From assembly GCA_020161455.1 (NCBI GenBank), contig JAIUNZ010000003.1, positions 124,001 to 188,000 of the forward strand: a stretch of 64,000 bases of DNA, in the 5' to 3' direction. Positions 34,570 through 43,416 of the stretch are shown in pieces; the stretch's first letter is position 1, and every line of letters starts with the position of its first letter. Made by a program: the position numbers and the translations under genes. The notes below the pieces were generated by a model. It was not told the origin of the DNA. It saw only the letters and a list, made by a program, of their open reading frames with translations, and did no database searches. This stretch comes from Bacteroidota bacterium. GTDB taxonomy: Bacteria; Bacteroidota; Bacteroidia; Flavobacteriales; Flavobacteriaceae.

Positions 34570-36213
34570 TTATTTTGGGATGGAAATAGTTACTTTGAAG
34601 CCTTTGTTGGTTTGGTTGTCAAAAATAATGGTTCCTTTTATGGCTTGAATACGGTTTTCCACATTTTGAAGTCCTTTTTTATCAAATGTTTGTGGATTTA
34701 TTCCTTGACCATTGTCGGCATATTTTATTTCGAGTTGTTTTGGATGGTTGAAGAAGGTAATTACCACGATGGAGCAGTTGGAATGTTTTTTCATGTTGAC
34801 CATGAGTTCTTGCAAAACTCGATGAAGTGTTATTTTGATTTCTTTATGAAGTTTGTCCCAATTGATGGTGTCATCAGATTTTATAATAACATTGATTGAT
34901 GCATTGCTAAAATTATTGAGTAACTCAAATAATTGTTTTTTATAGTGTTCTTTAGTATCAATTTGGCTATTGGATTGCGAAATATCTCTTGTTAGCGAAT
35001 AGATATTTTCTAATGAATCTAGCAAGATTTCTTTTTTGGTGTTGTTTTGGAGGTCTTGAGTTTCGGCATAGGTCATGGCTTGGAAGACGTCGTTGGCTAG
35101 TTCGTCGTGAATTTTTTTGGAGATTCTGATTTCGGTGTCGTAGATGGATGCTTTTAGTTTTTGTTTGTTTCGATAGCGCAGGATTAGGATAATGTTGATG
35201 GCGATGATGGCGACTGCGAATAGTAGCCACAAAATAATTTGTTTTTGGTTTTCGGATTTATCTTTTTCTAACACTGCTTTGGATGCGTCGTATTTGATTT
35301 TGGCGAATTGGTTTTTGGCAAATTGTCTTACTTTGAAAATACTGTCTGAAAGTTGAATGTGTTGAAGTGCTACTTCTTTTGTTGTTGTTGGATTGCTGAG
35401 TGCTACTTTTAGTTTTAGGGCTTCTAGTTTGTCATCGGGATTGTTTGTGGCATTGGCAAACGTGAACGCTTGGGTTGCCATTTGCAAGGCAAGTTTAGGG
35501 TTTGTTGCTTGGTGGTATTCGGCTAGATGGATATAGGTGGCAATCTTTTCGTAATCGTTGTTTAGTGAATCGCGAAGGAATTTGGATTGGTTTAAAAACG
35601 GTAGTGCTTTGGGGTTGTTGGTTTTGAAGTAGGCATAGCCTAGGTTATCGAGTACTTTGGCGTAGTTTTTTTTGTCGTTTTGTAATACCGTGTTTGTGAG
35701 TACCGCTTCTTCTATTTGGATTGCTTTTTTGAATTCCTTTTTTTCGAGATACACTACGGCGATGTTGTTTTTGACGATTGCTTTATCGAGATTGTTTAAA
35801 GTGTCGTTGTACACCTTATTATAGTATTGAATTGCTTCGCTGAAATTGTTTTGTTCTAGAAATGCAATGCCTAAAAGATTGTATAAATAGGGTGCATAAA
35901 GGTTTGATTTTGCTTGTTTGAGTGCGTCAATAGCGGTTTCTTCGCTTCCGTAAAAGTCGCCTACTTGTTGTTGAATGGTTGCTATTTGAAATAACGCATA
36001 GGCTTTTGAATCGCCATCATAAGCCGATTGGCTTGCTTGATTGTAATAGTAAAAAGCACTGTCTAGTTGCTGAAGGTTGTGTTTTTCAAGGCCTTTATTT
36101 ATGTTGTTAGTATATACGCTATTGGTCTCAGTACTTGGTTCTGAATGTTTTTTACAAGATTGCAAGAGCAATATCATTGCTGAAAAGGCTATAAAAAAAA
36201 ATGCTTTTTTCAT
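34570..36213 (-). CDS. TPR sensor histidine kinase, lipoprotein-type
   Basis: Kinase of 547 residues. A signal peptide with lipobox (LLLQSC, Cys near 20) is followed by six or so TPR-like repeats to about residue 310, one membrane helix near 327-346 (IILWLLFAVAIIAINIILIL), a short HisKA_3 segment with His in SKKIHDELANDVF and a HATPase_c domain with DNGQGINPQ. It differs from the two kinases at 1-5 kb in lacking the LHDNIG core. Co-transcribed with the regulator downstream. Confidence 0.92.
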   Translation of the reverse strand: MKKAFFFIAFSAMILLLQSCKKHSEPSTETNSVYTNNINKGLEKHNLQQLDSAFYYYNQASQSAYDGDSKAYALFQIATIQQQVGDFYGSEETAIDALKQAKSNLYAPYLYNLLGIAFLEQNNFSEAIQYYNKVYNDTLNNLDKAIVKNNIAVVYLEKKEFKKAIQIEEAVLTNTVLQNDKKNYAKVLDNLGYAYFKTNNPKALPFLNQSKFLRDSLNNDYEKIATYIHLAEYHQATNPKLALQMATQAFTFANATNNPDDKLEALKLKVALSNPTTTKEVALQHIQLSDSIFKVRQFAKNQFAKIKYDASKAVLEKDKSENQKQIILWLLFAVAIIAINIILILRYRNKQKLKASIYDTEIRISKKIHDELANDVFQAMTYAETQDLQNNTKKEILLDSLENIYSLTRDISQSNSQIDTKEHYKKQLFELLNNFSNASINVIIKSDDTINWDKLHKEIKITLHRVLQELMVNMKKHSNCSIVVITFFNHPKQLEIKYADNGQGINPQTFDKKGLQNVENRIQAIKGTIIFDNQTNKGFKVTISIPK

Positions 36214-36273
36214 AGTCCTAAATTATTAATTAATATTGGATTGTGATTTATTATTTTATGTAAAAAGAAAGTT

Positions 36274-36281
36274 TACCTTTG
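36274..36281 (+). promoter_or_regulatory. -7 element of J-domain/KTSC gene
   Basis: TACCTTTG matches TAnnTTTG and lies 40 bases before the ATG at 36322. The nearest clear TTG is 30 bases upstream, longer than usual. Confidence 0.4.
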
Positions 36282-36321
36282 CCGAAAATTTAAAAAAGCT
36301 GAAAGGCAAAGCATTACAAAG

Positions 36322-36774
36322 ATGAATACAAAGAAAATTGCAGAGTATCGCGCTTTATTAGAAGTTACTAAGACTGCTACTTTAAAAGAATTAAAAACTG
36401 TTTATCGTAACTGTGTGAAGGATTGTCATCCTGATAAATTTACGGATGAAGCTGAAAAACTGGCTGCTGAAGAAAAAAGTTTATTGATTATAGAAGCGTA
36501 TCACTTTCTTGTAAGTATTGCTCCTGAGACTTTGGAGAAAACTAAAGCGGCTTATACTGCTACAACTTCTACTTCGGCAATTGAAGATTTTTATTTTGAA
36601 AAAGGTGTGTTGTATGTTACTTTTTTGGATGGTAGTACTTATGAGTATTTTGGAATTCCTAAAAACACATATGTAAAAATGATTAATGCAGAATCGCCAA
36701 GTCGTTTTGCTAGACGTCATATTTATAATCAGTTTTTGTATAGAAGTGCTTCAAAGTTGGTAGCTGCTGAATAA
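36322..36774 (+). CDS. J-domain and KTSC domain fusion protein
   Basis: Protein of 150 residues. The first 70 residues form a J-domain (LLEVTKTATLKELKTVYRNCVKDCHPDKF) with the HPD motif that stimulates DnaK-type ATPases. Residues 90-145 are a KTSC domain (YVTFLDGSTYEYFGIPKNTYVKMINAESPSRFARRHI). It lacks the Gly/Phe and zinc parts of DnaJ, so it should be a specialised co-chaperone. KTSC domains are thought to bind nucleic acid or RNA-related partners; not certain. Confidence 0.9.
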   Translation: MNTKKIAEYRALLEVTKTATLKELKTVYRNCVKDCHPDKFTDEAEKLAAEEKSLLIIEAYHFLVSIAPETLEKTKAAYTATTSTSAIEDFYFEKGVLYVTFLDGSTYEYFGIPKNTYVKMINAESPSRFARRHIYNQFLYRSASKLVAAE

Positions 36775-36796
36775 TTACTGAACGTAGTAAACATAA

Positions 36797-36826
36797 AAAA
36801 GTCTCGATTGCTCGAGACTTTTTACA
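36797..36826. terminator. Bidirectional terminator
   Basis: Stem AAGTCTCGA / TCGAGACTT with loop TTGC and T-run. It is shared by the J-domain gene (plus) and the LRR gene (minus). Confidence 0.85.
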
Positions 36827-36871
36827 TTTTGTTAACCCAACAAAATTAATTACAATCATAAGAACGTATTT

Positions 36872-37726
36872 TTATTCGTCTGCAGCGTAGGCAGAGTTTT
36901 TATCAATGCTGATTTTTAGTGTAGTTGCTACACCTTGCTCATTTATCATGGTCATGTTTAGCGTATCTAATTTGGCTAAATTTCTAGATACTAACCCGTT
37001 GAACATGTTATAAGAGATATTCATTTCTTTTAAGTTGTGCAATTTCTCTAAATCAAATGGCACTTGACCATCCATTTTGTTTTCAAACAAACTAAGGTTT
37101 TCTAATGATGTAAGATTTGCTACATCGGGACTTAGAGCACCCACTAATTTGTTGCTGCTTAATAAAAGTACTTTTAATGCTTTTAATTGATAGTAGCTTG
37201 ATGGAATTTCGCCTTCGATTTCGTTATTGAATAAAGACAATGTTTCTAAACTGCTTAAAGTTCCAATGCTTGTTGGTAATTGACCATTTAAACGGTTCAT
37301 GTGCAATTCGATTGATTGAAGCTGTGTAGCATTTCCAAGTGATTCTGGCAAGCTACCTGATACTTGATTGAATGCCACATTCAAATGCGTTAGGCTTTTT
37401 AGATTTCCTAAAGTAGCTGGCAAAACACCAGTAATGTAGTTGCGGAAAAAATTGATTTCCACTAGACTGGTTAAATTCCCTAATTCGTTAGGCAAATTTC
37501 CTGCTAGGTTGTTATTCATTAATTTTAATGAAACCACTTTGTCGTCTTTAATTTCAACGCCATACCATGTAGTTGGTGCTGCTTTTAAATCCCAAGTGTT
37601 TGTCCATTTTGCACCATTGGTTGATTTGTACAACTTAATCAGTGCATTTTTTTCTGTTTTGGATATTTCTGCAAAAACAGAAACCGAAACAAGCATTACG
37701 GAAATGTAAGTAAATATAGTTTTCAT
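36872..37726 (-). CDS. Secreted leucine-rich repeat protein
   Basis: Protein of 284 residues with signal peptide MKTIFTYISVMLVSVSVFA; the start at 37726 places it at the N-terminus. About eight plant-type LRRs follow (pattern LxxLxLxxNxLxGxLPxxLGNL), preceded by an LRR N-terminal cap with TNTWDLKAAPTTWYGVE. It ends without a sorting domain (SIDKNSAYAADE), so it is probably periplasmic or exported another way. Role in adhesion or protein binding is inferred from the fold. Confidence 0.88.
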   Translation of the reverse strand: MKTIFTYISVMLVSVSVFAEISKTEKNALIKLYKSTNGAKWTNTWDLKAAPTTWYGVEIKDDKVVSLKLMNNNLAGNLPNELGNLTSLVEINFFRNYITGVLPATLGNLKSLTHLNVAFNQVSGSLPESLGNATQLQSIELHMNRLNGQLPTSIGTLSSLETLSLFNNEIEGEIPSSYYQLKALKVLLLSSNKLVGALSPDVANLTSLENLSLFENKMDGQVPFDLEKLHNLKEMNISYNMFNGLVSRNLAKLDTLNMTMINEQGVATTLKISIDKNSAYAADE

Positions 37727-37871
37727 ATCATATAAGATTTGGTTGTTATGACGGTGTAAAACTATACAGAACATCGTTTAAAAACAAATAAAATCGATGA
37801 AATACATTTTTTAATATTTTTTATCTATATTTTTCTTATGATTTTAATAAAAAAGGATAGCTTATTATTTG

Positions 37872-37902
37872 TTTGTAGTAAAATGTTTTTTTAATACATT
37901 TG
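37872..37902 (+). promoter_or_regulatory. Promoter of DUF1761 gene
   Basis: TTTG (37872-37875), 19 bases, TACATTTG (37895-37902): a full Bacteroidota promoter 28 bases before the ATG. Confidence 0.65.
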
Positions 37903-37930
37903 AATTACTAACCAATTAAACATATTAAAT

Positions 37931-38410
37931 ATGGAAATGAATTTTTTAGCAATTTTAGTTGCTGCTTTGTCAACATTAATAGTTGGCTTTGTATGGTATG
38001 GTCCTTTGTTTGGAAAAGTCTGGATGAAGGAAAATGGATTTTCTGAAGAAGAAATGAAAAAAGGAAATATGTTGAAAATCTTCGGATTGACGATTATTTT
38101 TTCCTTACTATTTGCAATGATTATGCAAGTGTTAGTTATTCACCAATTTGGCGCATTAGGCATGATTGGTGGTGATGTAACTACTGCAAAACAATCGTAT
38201 GTCGATTTTATGGCTGATTATGGCAATGCTTATAGAACATACAAGCACGGTGCATTGCATGGATTTATGACTGGAATCTTCTTGGCTTTTCCAATGATTG
38301 CTATTAACGGACTTTTTGAACGCAAATCGTGGAAATACATCTTTATTCATTCTGGTTATTGGACTGTTTGTATGATTATAATTGGTGCCATCGTTTGTGG
38401 ATGGGTTTAA
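37931..38410 (+). CDS. DUF1761 membrane protein
   Basis: Membrane protein of 159 residues with about four helices (near 3-25, 48-72, 113-132 and 137-158). The start MEMNFLAILVAALSTLIVGFVWYGPLFGKVWMKE is typical of DUF1761. Monocistronic, with a matching promoter and a terminator at 38420-38447. Function unknown. Confidence 0.9.
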   Translation: MEMNFLAILVAALSTLIVGFVWYGPLFGKVWMKENGFSEEEMKKGNMLKIFGLTIIFSLLFAMIMQVLVIHQFGALGMIGGDVTTAKQSYVDFMADYGNAYRTYKHGALHGFMTGIFLAFPMIAINGLFERKSWKYIFIHSGYWTVCMIIIGAIVCGWV

Positions 38411-38419
38411 TTAATAAAG

Positions 38420-38447
38420 AAAATCGCTCTTAGTTTAAGAGCGATTT
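38420..38447. terminator. Bidirectional terminator
   Basis: Stem AAATCGCTCTTA / TAAGAGCGATTT with a two-base loop and T-run. Serves DUF1761 (plus) and the pterin dehydratase (minus). Confidence 0.88.
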
Positions 38448-38448
38448 T

Positions 38449-38736
38449 TTATAGCTTATCTATGCTTTCCGCTAGTTTAAAATCTTTTTCGGTAATTCCG
38501 TTTGCATCGTGTGTGTTTAAAGAGAGTGTTACCTTATTATAAACGTTCCAAATTTCGGGATGATGGTTTTGTTTTTCGGCTAAGATTCCAACCCTTATTA
38601 AAAAACTTAATGCTTCACTGAAATCTTTGAATTGGTACTTTTTTTGAATTTTAGCCTCAGTATAGTTCCAACCGTTTACTTTTTTTAATGCTTCTTCTAT
38701 TTCTGAATTTGAAAATGGTTTCATGGTTTTCTTCAT
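38449..38736 (-). CDS. 4a-hydroxytetrahydrobiopterin dehydratase
   Basis: Pterin-4a-carbinolamine dehydratase of 95 residues that recycles the oxidised pterin made by aromatic amino acid hydroxylases. The signature NHHPEIWNVYNKVTLSLNTHD with catalytic His residues is present at about 56-76. A start at 38724 (MKPFSNSEIEE) is equally possible. No hydroxylase gene is in the window. Confidence 0.93.
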   Translation of the reverse strand: MKKTMKPFSNSEIEEALKKVNGWNYTEAKIQKKYQFKDFSEALSFLIRVGILAEKQNHHPEIWNVYNKVTLSLNTHDANGITEKDFKLAESIDKL

Positions 38737-38788
38737 TTAAAATTAGTTAAATATAAAATAATGTTTCTAAAACACTGCATTATTTAAT

Positions 38789-38796
38789 TACTTTTG
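38789..38796 (+). promoter_or_regulatory. -7 element of FemAB-like gene
   Basis: TACTTTTG fits TAnnTTTG, 18 bases before the TTG start at 38815. No good -33 is seen. Confidence 0.35.
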
Positions 38797-38814
38797 AAAA
38801 CATAAATAGTTGAT

Positions 38815-39963
38815 TTGAACCAAGACATTACTTTCTCTATATTTAAAACGGTAAACGAACTTCCAAAGGAATGGGATATTGTTTCCCAATCGAATGCTTT
38901 TTTACAAACTCCATACTTACACGTTTTAGAACAGTCTGCTCCTACCAATATGGAATGCTTTTATATTGGAATCTTTGAACACCAACAATTAATTGGTGTT
39001 GCATTGGCGCAATATTTGGATTTAAACAAATTAGAATCTTTTGGCGAACGTGATAAATGTTTGAAAACTTACATACGGAATTTTATATTTAAGAATTTCG
39101 CTTCTCATGCTTTGTTTCTTGGAAATAATATGATTACGGGTCAAAATGGGTTTGTGTTTTCAAAGCCGATGGAATTTAATTGTATTAGTGAAATTCTCTT
39201 AAATTGCTCTCAAACATTGATTGCTTATTTTAAAACTAAAAAGATTAAAATTCATATTGTATCGTTTAAAGATTTCTATAAAAAATCGGCTACCGAATTG
39301 CAGCATTATGGTTTTGCCACAATTTATGAGTTCAACACGCAACCCAATATGATTTTTGAATTGGATAAAAACTGGAAAACTGAAGCTGATTATGTTAGCG
39401 CATTTTCAAAAAAATACAGAGACCAATACAAACGTTGCCGAAAAAAATCAGAAGGTATTGTTACTAGAGAGTTGACAACCCAAGAAATCATTGAACAGGA
39501 AAAACGGATTTATGAATTGTATCATCATGTTGCCAAAAATGCACCTTTTAATACTTTTTTCTTAGCCGAAGATCATTTTACTGTTTTTAAAAAACAATGT
39601 GGCAATCGATTTGTAATGGTCGGTTATTTTTTAGAAAATGAATTGATAGGTTTTCATTCGCTTTTACTCAATGGCGAAGTTTTGGAAACGTATTTTCTTG
39701 GTTATGACGAACAAATACAAAAAGAAAAAATGTTGTATTTGAATATGTTGTATAACATGACCGCTTTTGGTATTGAACATCAATTTAAAAAAATAATCTT
39801 CGGAAGAACAGCGTTGGAAATCAAAAGTTCTATTGGTGCGGAACCGATAATGATGTCGGGGTTTATTTTTCACACCAATTCATTCATCAACAAGTTTATG
39901 CCTAAAATCTTCCCGAAATTAGAACCAACATTGGCTTGGCAACAACGACATCCGTTTAAATAA
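38815..39963 (+). CDS. FemAB/GNAT-like acyltransferase
   Basis: Protein of 382 residues read from a TTG start; an in-frame stop 10 bases upstream leaves no ATG. The N-terminal part resembles GNAT folds (FYIGIFEHQQLIGVALAQYLD) and the C-terminal half has FSKKYRDQYKRCRKKSEG and FHSLLLNGEVLETYFLGYD, as in the FemAB/BioF2-like group that transfers acyl or aminoacyl groups. Substrate unknown. It is convergent with the ABC-F gene (3 bases between stops). Confidence 0.78.
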   Translation: MNQDITFSIFKTVNELPKEWDIVSQSNAFLQTPYLHVLEQSAPTNMECFYIGIFEHQQLIGVALAQYLDLNKLESFGERDKCLKTYIRNFIFKNFASHALFLGNNMITGQNGFVFSKPMEFNCISEILLNCSQTLIAYFKTKKIKIHIVSFKDFYKKSATELQHYGFATIYEFNTQPNMIFELDKNWKTEADYVSAFSKKYRDQYKRCRKKSEGIVTRELTTQEIIEQEKRIYELYHHVAKNAPFNTFFLAEDHFTVFKKQCGNRFVMVGYFLENELIGFHSLLLNGEVLETYFLGYDEQIQKEKMLYLNMLYNMTAFGIEHQFKKIIFGRTALEIKSSIGAEPIMMSGFIFHTNSFINKFMPKIFPKLEPTLAWQQRHPFK

Positions 39964-39966
39964 ATA

Positions 39967-41871
39967 TTAACTTTCGATTTCTAATTGAATTTCTTCCCAT
40001 TCCGCAAGTAGTTTTTCCAACTCTACTTTTTTCTTTTCATAGGCTGCAAAAAAACTAGCGTTTTCGATGTGTTTGTCATAATTTGACGCTAATTCTCTAT
40101 CGTCGTGCTGAATGTCTTTTTCCAATTGTTGGATTTGACTTTCAACTTTACTTAAACGATTTTGAAGCGATTTTTGCGCTTTTTGTTCTTCGAAGGAAAG
40201 ATTTTTCTTTTCAACTTTTGGAGTTTCTTTTACAACATCCTTTTTTTCAATTTCACGCATATTCATAGCGTTTCTTTGCTCAAGGAAGAAATTGATATCG
40301 CCAAGATATTCTCTTATTTTTTGATCTTTAAATTCATAAACCGTGTTTGCCATTCCTTGAAGAAAATCTCTATCGTGAGATACTAAAAGCAATGTTCCTT
40401 CAAATTTATTTAACGCTGCTTTCAAAACATTTTTTGATTTGATGTCTAAGTGATTGGTTGGTTCATCCATTAACAAGACATTGATAGGTTGTAGTAACAA
40501 TTTACACAACGCCAAACGGTTTCTTTCGCCACCAGAAAGCACTTTTACTTTCTTTTCAACATCATCACCACGAAACAAGAATGAACCCAACATGTCGCGA
40601 ACTTTGGAACGATTGGTATCTGTTGCCGCATTAATCATAGTTTCTAATAACGTAATTTCGCCATCTAAATATTCTGCCTGATTTTGAGCAAAATACCCAA
40701 GTTGAACATTATGCCCTAGTTTTATCGTTCCGTCGTATTTGAATTCGTTAACAATGGCTTTAATAAATGTTGATTTTCCTTGACCATTTTGACCCACAAA
40801 AGCAATTTTACTTCCACGCTCTACCAAAAGTGAAATGTCTTTTAAAATCACTTTATCACCATACGCTTTGGTTACATGCTCGGCTTCTATAACAACACGA
40901 CCAGGCGTTTGAGAAACTGGAAAGGATATATTCATAACCGAATTATCGTCTTCATCTACTTCTATACGTTCTACTTTGTCAAGTTTTTTAATTAATGATT
41001 GCGCCATGGAAGCTTTGCTGGCTTTGGCACGAAATTTTTCAATTAACTTTTCGGTTTCTTCAATTTTTTTGGCTTGATTTTTTTGAGTAGCCAATTGCTT
41101 TTCGCGAATTTCTTCACGTAACACTAAATATTGCGAATAAGGCTTATTGAAATCGTAAGCTTTTCCTAATGAAATTTCAATAGTTCGGTTGGTTACATTA
41201 TCCAAAAACATTTTATCGTGAGAAACGATTACCACAACACCAGGGAAATTTCTAAGGAAACTTTCAAGCCAAATAATACTTTCAATATCTAAGTGGTTGG
41301 TTGGTTCATCGAGTAGCAAAATATCATTTGATTGCAATAACAATTTAGCTAATTCGATACGCATTCTCCATCCACCAGAAAAAGTATCGGTTTGATTATT
41401 GAAATCTTCACGTTTAAAACCTAATCCAAGAAGAATTTTTTCGGTATCGCCTACATAATTATAACCGCCTAAAATTTCAAATTGATGTGTATAATCAGAT
41501 AATTGTTCTATGATTTGTGAATAGTCTTCACTTTCATAATCAGTTCGTGTAACAAGTTGATGATTTATTTCTTCTAGTTTTCGCTCTACTCTTTTTATTT
41601 CTGTAAATGCTTCATAGGCTTCTTCAAGAACAGTTCTACCGACTTCAAAATCGATATCCTGACGTAGAAAACCCATACGCACTTCCTTTTCAGTAGCAAT
41701 TTGACCAGAATCGGGTTTAAAATCGCCAGCTAATATTTTGAGCATGGTTGATTTTCCGGCACCGTTCTTACCAACTAGTCCTACTCTGTCGCCTGAACCA
41801 AGTCGGAACGTAACTTCTTCAAACAGAAACGTACCACCAAAAGAAACCGATAAATTATGAATATTTAGCAT
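39967..41871 (-). CDS. ABC-F family ribosome-associated ATPase
   Basis: Protein of 634 residues with two ATPase domains and no membrane part. First domain: Walker A GKNGAGKST, signature FSGGWRMRIELAK, Walker B LLLDEPTNHLD. Second: Walker A GQNGQGKST, signature LSGGERNRLALCK, Walker B LLMDEPTNHLD. A charged linker lies between, and a coiled-coil C-terminus (QNRLSKVESQIQQLEKD) resembles Uup-like members. ABC-F proteins act on ribosomes or give antibiotic protection; which applies here is not visible. Confidence 0.93.
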   Translation of the reverse strand: MLNIHNLSVSFGGTFLFEEVTFRLGSGDRVGLVGKNGAGKSTMLKILAGDFKPDSGQIATEKEVRMGFLRQDIDFEVGRTVLEEAYEAFTEIKRVERKLEEINHQLVTRTDYESEDYSQIIEQLSDYTHQFEILGGYNYVGDTEKILLGLGFKREDFNNQTDTFSGGWRMRIELAKLLLQSNDILLLDEPTNHLDIESIIWLESFLRNFPGVVVIVSHDKMFLDNVTNRTIEISLGKAYDFNKPYSQYLVLREEIREKQLATQKNQAKKIEETEKLIEKFRAKASKASMAQSLIKKLDKVERIEVDEDDNSVMNISFPVSQTPGRVVIEAEHVTKAYGDKVILKDISLLVERGSKIAFVGQNGQGKSTFIKAIVNEFKYDGTIKLGHNVQLGYFAQNQAEYLDGEITLLETMINAATDTNRSKVRDMLGSFLFRGDDVEKKVKVLSGGERNRLALCKLLLQPINVLLMDEPTNHLDIKSKNVLKAALNKFEGTLLLVSHDRDFLQGMANTVYEFKDQKIREYLGDINFFLEQRNAMNMREIEKKDVVKETPKVEKKNLSFEEQKAQKSLQNRLSKVESQIQQLEKDIQHDDRELASNYDKHIENASFFAAYEKKKVELEKLLAEWEEIQLEIES

Positions 41872-41892
41872 ATAATTGTTACAAATGTTACA

Positions 41893-41921
41893 TTGATAAT
41901 TTTATAATAAGATTACCTTTG
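41893..41921 (+). promoter_or_regulatory. Promoter of DUF983 gene
   Basis: TTG (41893-41895), 18 bases, TACCTTTG (41914-41921), 16 bases before the ATG at 41938. The position rules against the TTG codon at 41932 as the start. Confidence 0.6.
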
Positions 41922-41937
41922 TATAAAATTTTTGCAA

Positions 41938-42330
41938 ATGTTAAAAAAAGGATCCAAACTATATAGTATTTTAACAGGAAGTTGTCCAAGATGTCAAGAA
42001 GAAAGCATGTATTTGGAAAAAAACCCGTATCATTTATCAAAATTGTATCAAATGCATGAAAAATGTGGTCATTGCGAATTACATTATAATCTTGAACCAT
42101 CATTTTTTTATGGCGCCATGTATGTTAGTTATGGATTAACCGTAGCTATTGGTATTGCTACTTTTATCGTTGCAAAAGTTGTTATTGGTTTAGAATTATT
42201 TGAATCTTTTATCGCAATTATAGCAGCTTTAATTTTATTAACTCCAATAACTGCGAGACTATCTAGAAATATTTACATTAATATGTTTGTACACTTTAAT
42301 CCTGAGTCAAAAAAGAAACATAACGGTTAA
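41938..42330 (+). CDS. DUF983 protein
   Basis: Membrane protein of 130 residues. An N-terminal cytoplasmic zinc-ribbon-like part (GSCPRCQEESMY and CGHCELHY) with two CxxC pairs is followed by two membrane helices (about 57-79 and 88-110). This is the DUF983 layout. The 3' end overlaps the convergent FAD gene by 35 bases. Confidence 0.9.
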   Translation: MLKKGSKLYSILTGSCPRCQEESMYLEKNPYHLSKLYQMHEKCGHCELHYNLEPSFFYGAMYVSYGLTVAIGIATFIVAKVVIGLELFESFIAIIAALILLTPITARLSRNIYINMFVHFNPESKKKHNG

Positions 42331-43351
42331 TATCAATTGTTTTGTCTAAGGGTTTATTTTTTTCAATATGGTTGTATAATTCTATTGCCATAGCTGGAGC
42401 AAGCATTACTCCACGTGTTCCAAGTCCGTTTAAAATGAATAGGTTTTTATGTTTTGGATGTGAGCCAAGTAATGGTCTTCTATCATTAACTGTTGGACGA
42501 ACTCCAGCAAAATGCTGAATAATTTGAAATTCGCAAGAAAGAATTTCCTTTATTCGTTCAACAAGTTCCTTCTTACCTTCTTCAGTTGGAAAAACTGTTT
42601 TGTCTTTCCAATTGTATGTTGCTCCTACTTTGAACAAATCGTTTCCTAGAGGTAAAATAAATACACTTGTATTTACAATAACATCCAAATCCAAATCTGG
42701 TGCTTTAATTATAAACAATTCACCTTTTGTTCCATCTAGTGGTAAATACTTAAAAAATGGATTAGAATGCATTCCAAATCCTTCAGCGAAGACAATGTGA
42801 CTTGCTTTGAAATCTTTATACTGAATATGATTGTCTGATTGTTGCAGTTGTGAATAATCAAATCGTTCCTTAACTAAAAAAGACTTTTGTTCTAAATAGC
42901 CATGATATTTATTAATTAAAATGGCTGTATCAACAAATCCGGAATGTAAAACTTCTCCATAACCAAATGGTGAATCAATACCTTTGAAAACTTTATGTAC
43001 TAAATTCGTCGATAAAAAAGGTAAAAGATTTGGTTTATCCGAAGCTGAAAACCAATTATTTTGTTCTTCTATTGAGAAAAATTTTCTATAAATAGGCGTT
43101 TTAAAGTCTACTTGAGTTGCAATTTTTTTTTCAATGTTTTTATAAAAAACATCGGCAATAGCAAGTTGTTCTTTAGCATTCCAAACCTCACTAAACCGTT
43201 TTAAAATTACAGGATTGTATAATCCACCTGCAATTTTAGAAGAATTCTGAGATTCATCATCAAAAACAATAAATGACTTATTGTTTTGCAAAAGAGTTTC
43301 AGCAAAAGCAATTCCAGCCAAACCTGAACCAATAATTATATAATCTATCAT
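42296..43351 (-). CDS. FAD-dependent oxidoreductase (DAO family)
   Basis: Protein of 351 residues with the dinucleotide-binding start IIIGSGLAGIAFAETLL and the family end FAGVRPTVNDRRPLLGSHPK and NGLGTRGVMLAPAMA. It resembles D-amino-acid-oxidase/glycine-oxidase type enzymes; the substrate cannot be read from sequence. It lies downstream of gldKLMN, behind their terminator, and overlaps the DUF983 3' end on the other strand. Confidence 0.9.
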   Translation of the reverse strand: MIDYIIIGSGLAGIAFAETLLQNNKSFIVFDDESQNSSKIAGGLYNPVILKRFSEVWNAKEQLAIADVFYKNIEKKIATQVDFKTPIYRKFFSIEEQNNWFSASDKPNLLPFLSTNLVHKVFKGIDSPFGYGEVLHSGFVDTAILINKYHGYLEQKSFLVKERFDYSQLQQSDNHIQYKDFKASHIVFAEGFGMHSNPFFKYLPLDGTKGELFIIKAPDLDLDVIVNTSVFILPLGNDLFKVGATYNWKDKTVFPTEEGKKELVERIKEILSCEFQIIQHFAGVRPTVNDRRPLLGSHPKHKNLFILNGLGTRGVMLAPAMAIELYNHIEKNKPLDKTIDINRYVSFLTQD

Positions 43352-43366
43352 TATTTTGAAATAAAA

Positions 43367-43396
43367 AAACTCTCACCATAAAGATGAGAGTTTTAT
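43367..43396 (-). terminator. Terminator of the gldKLMN operon
   Basis: Stem AAACTCTCA / TGAGAGTTT with a nine-base loop and a T-run on the minus strand, 20 bases after the gldN stop. Confidence 0.8.
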
Positions 43397-43416
43397 ATTA
43401 TTTTATAAAATTTATT

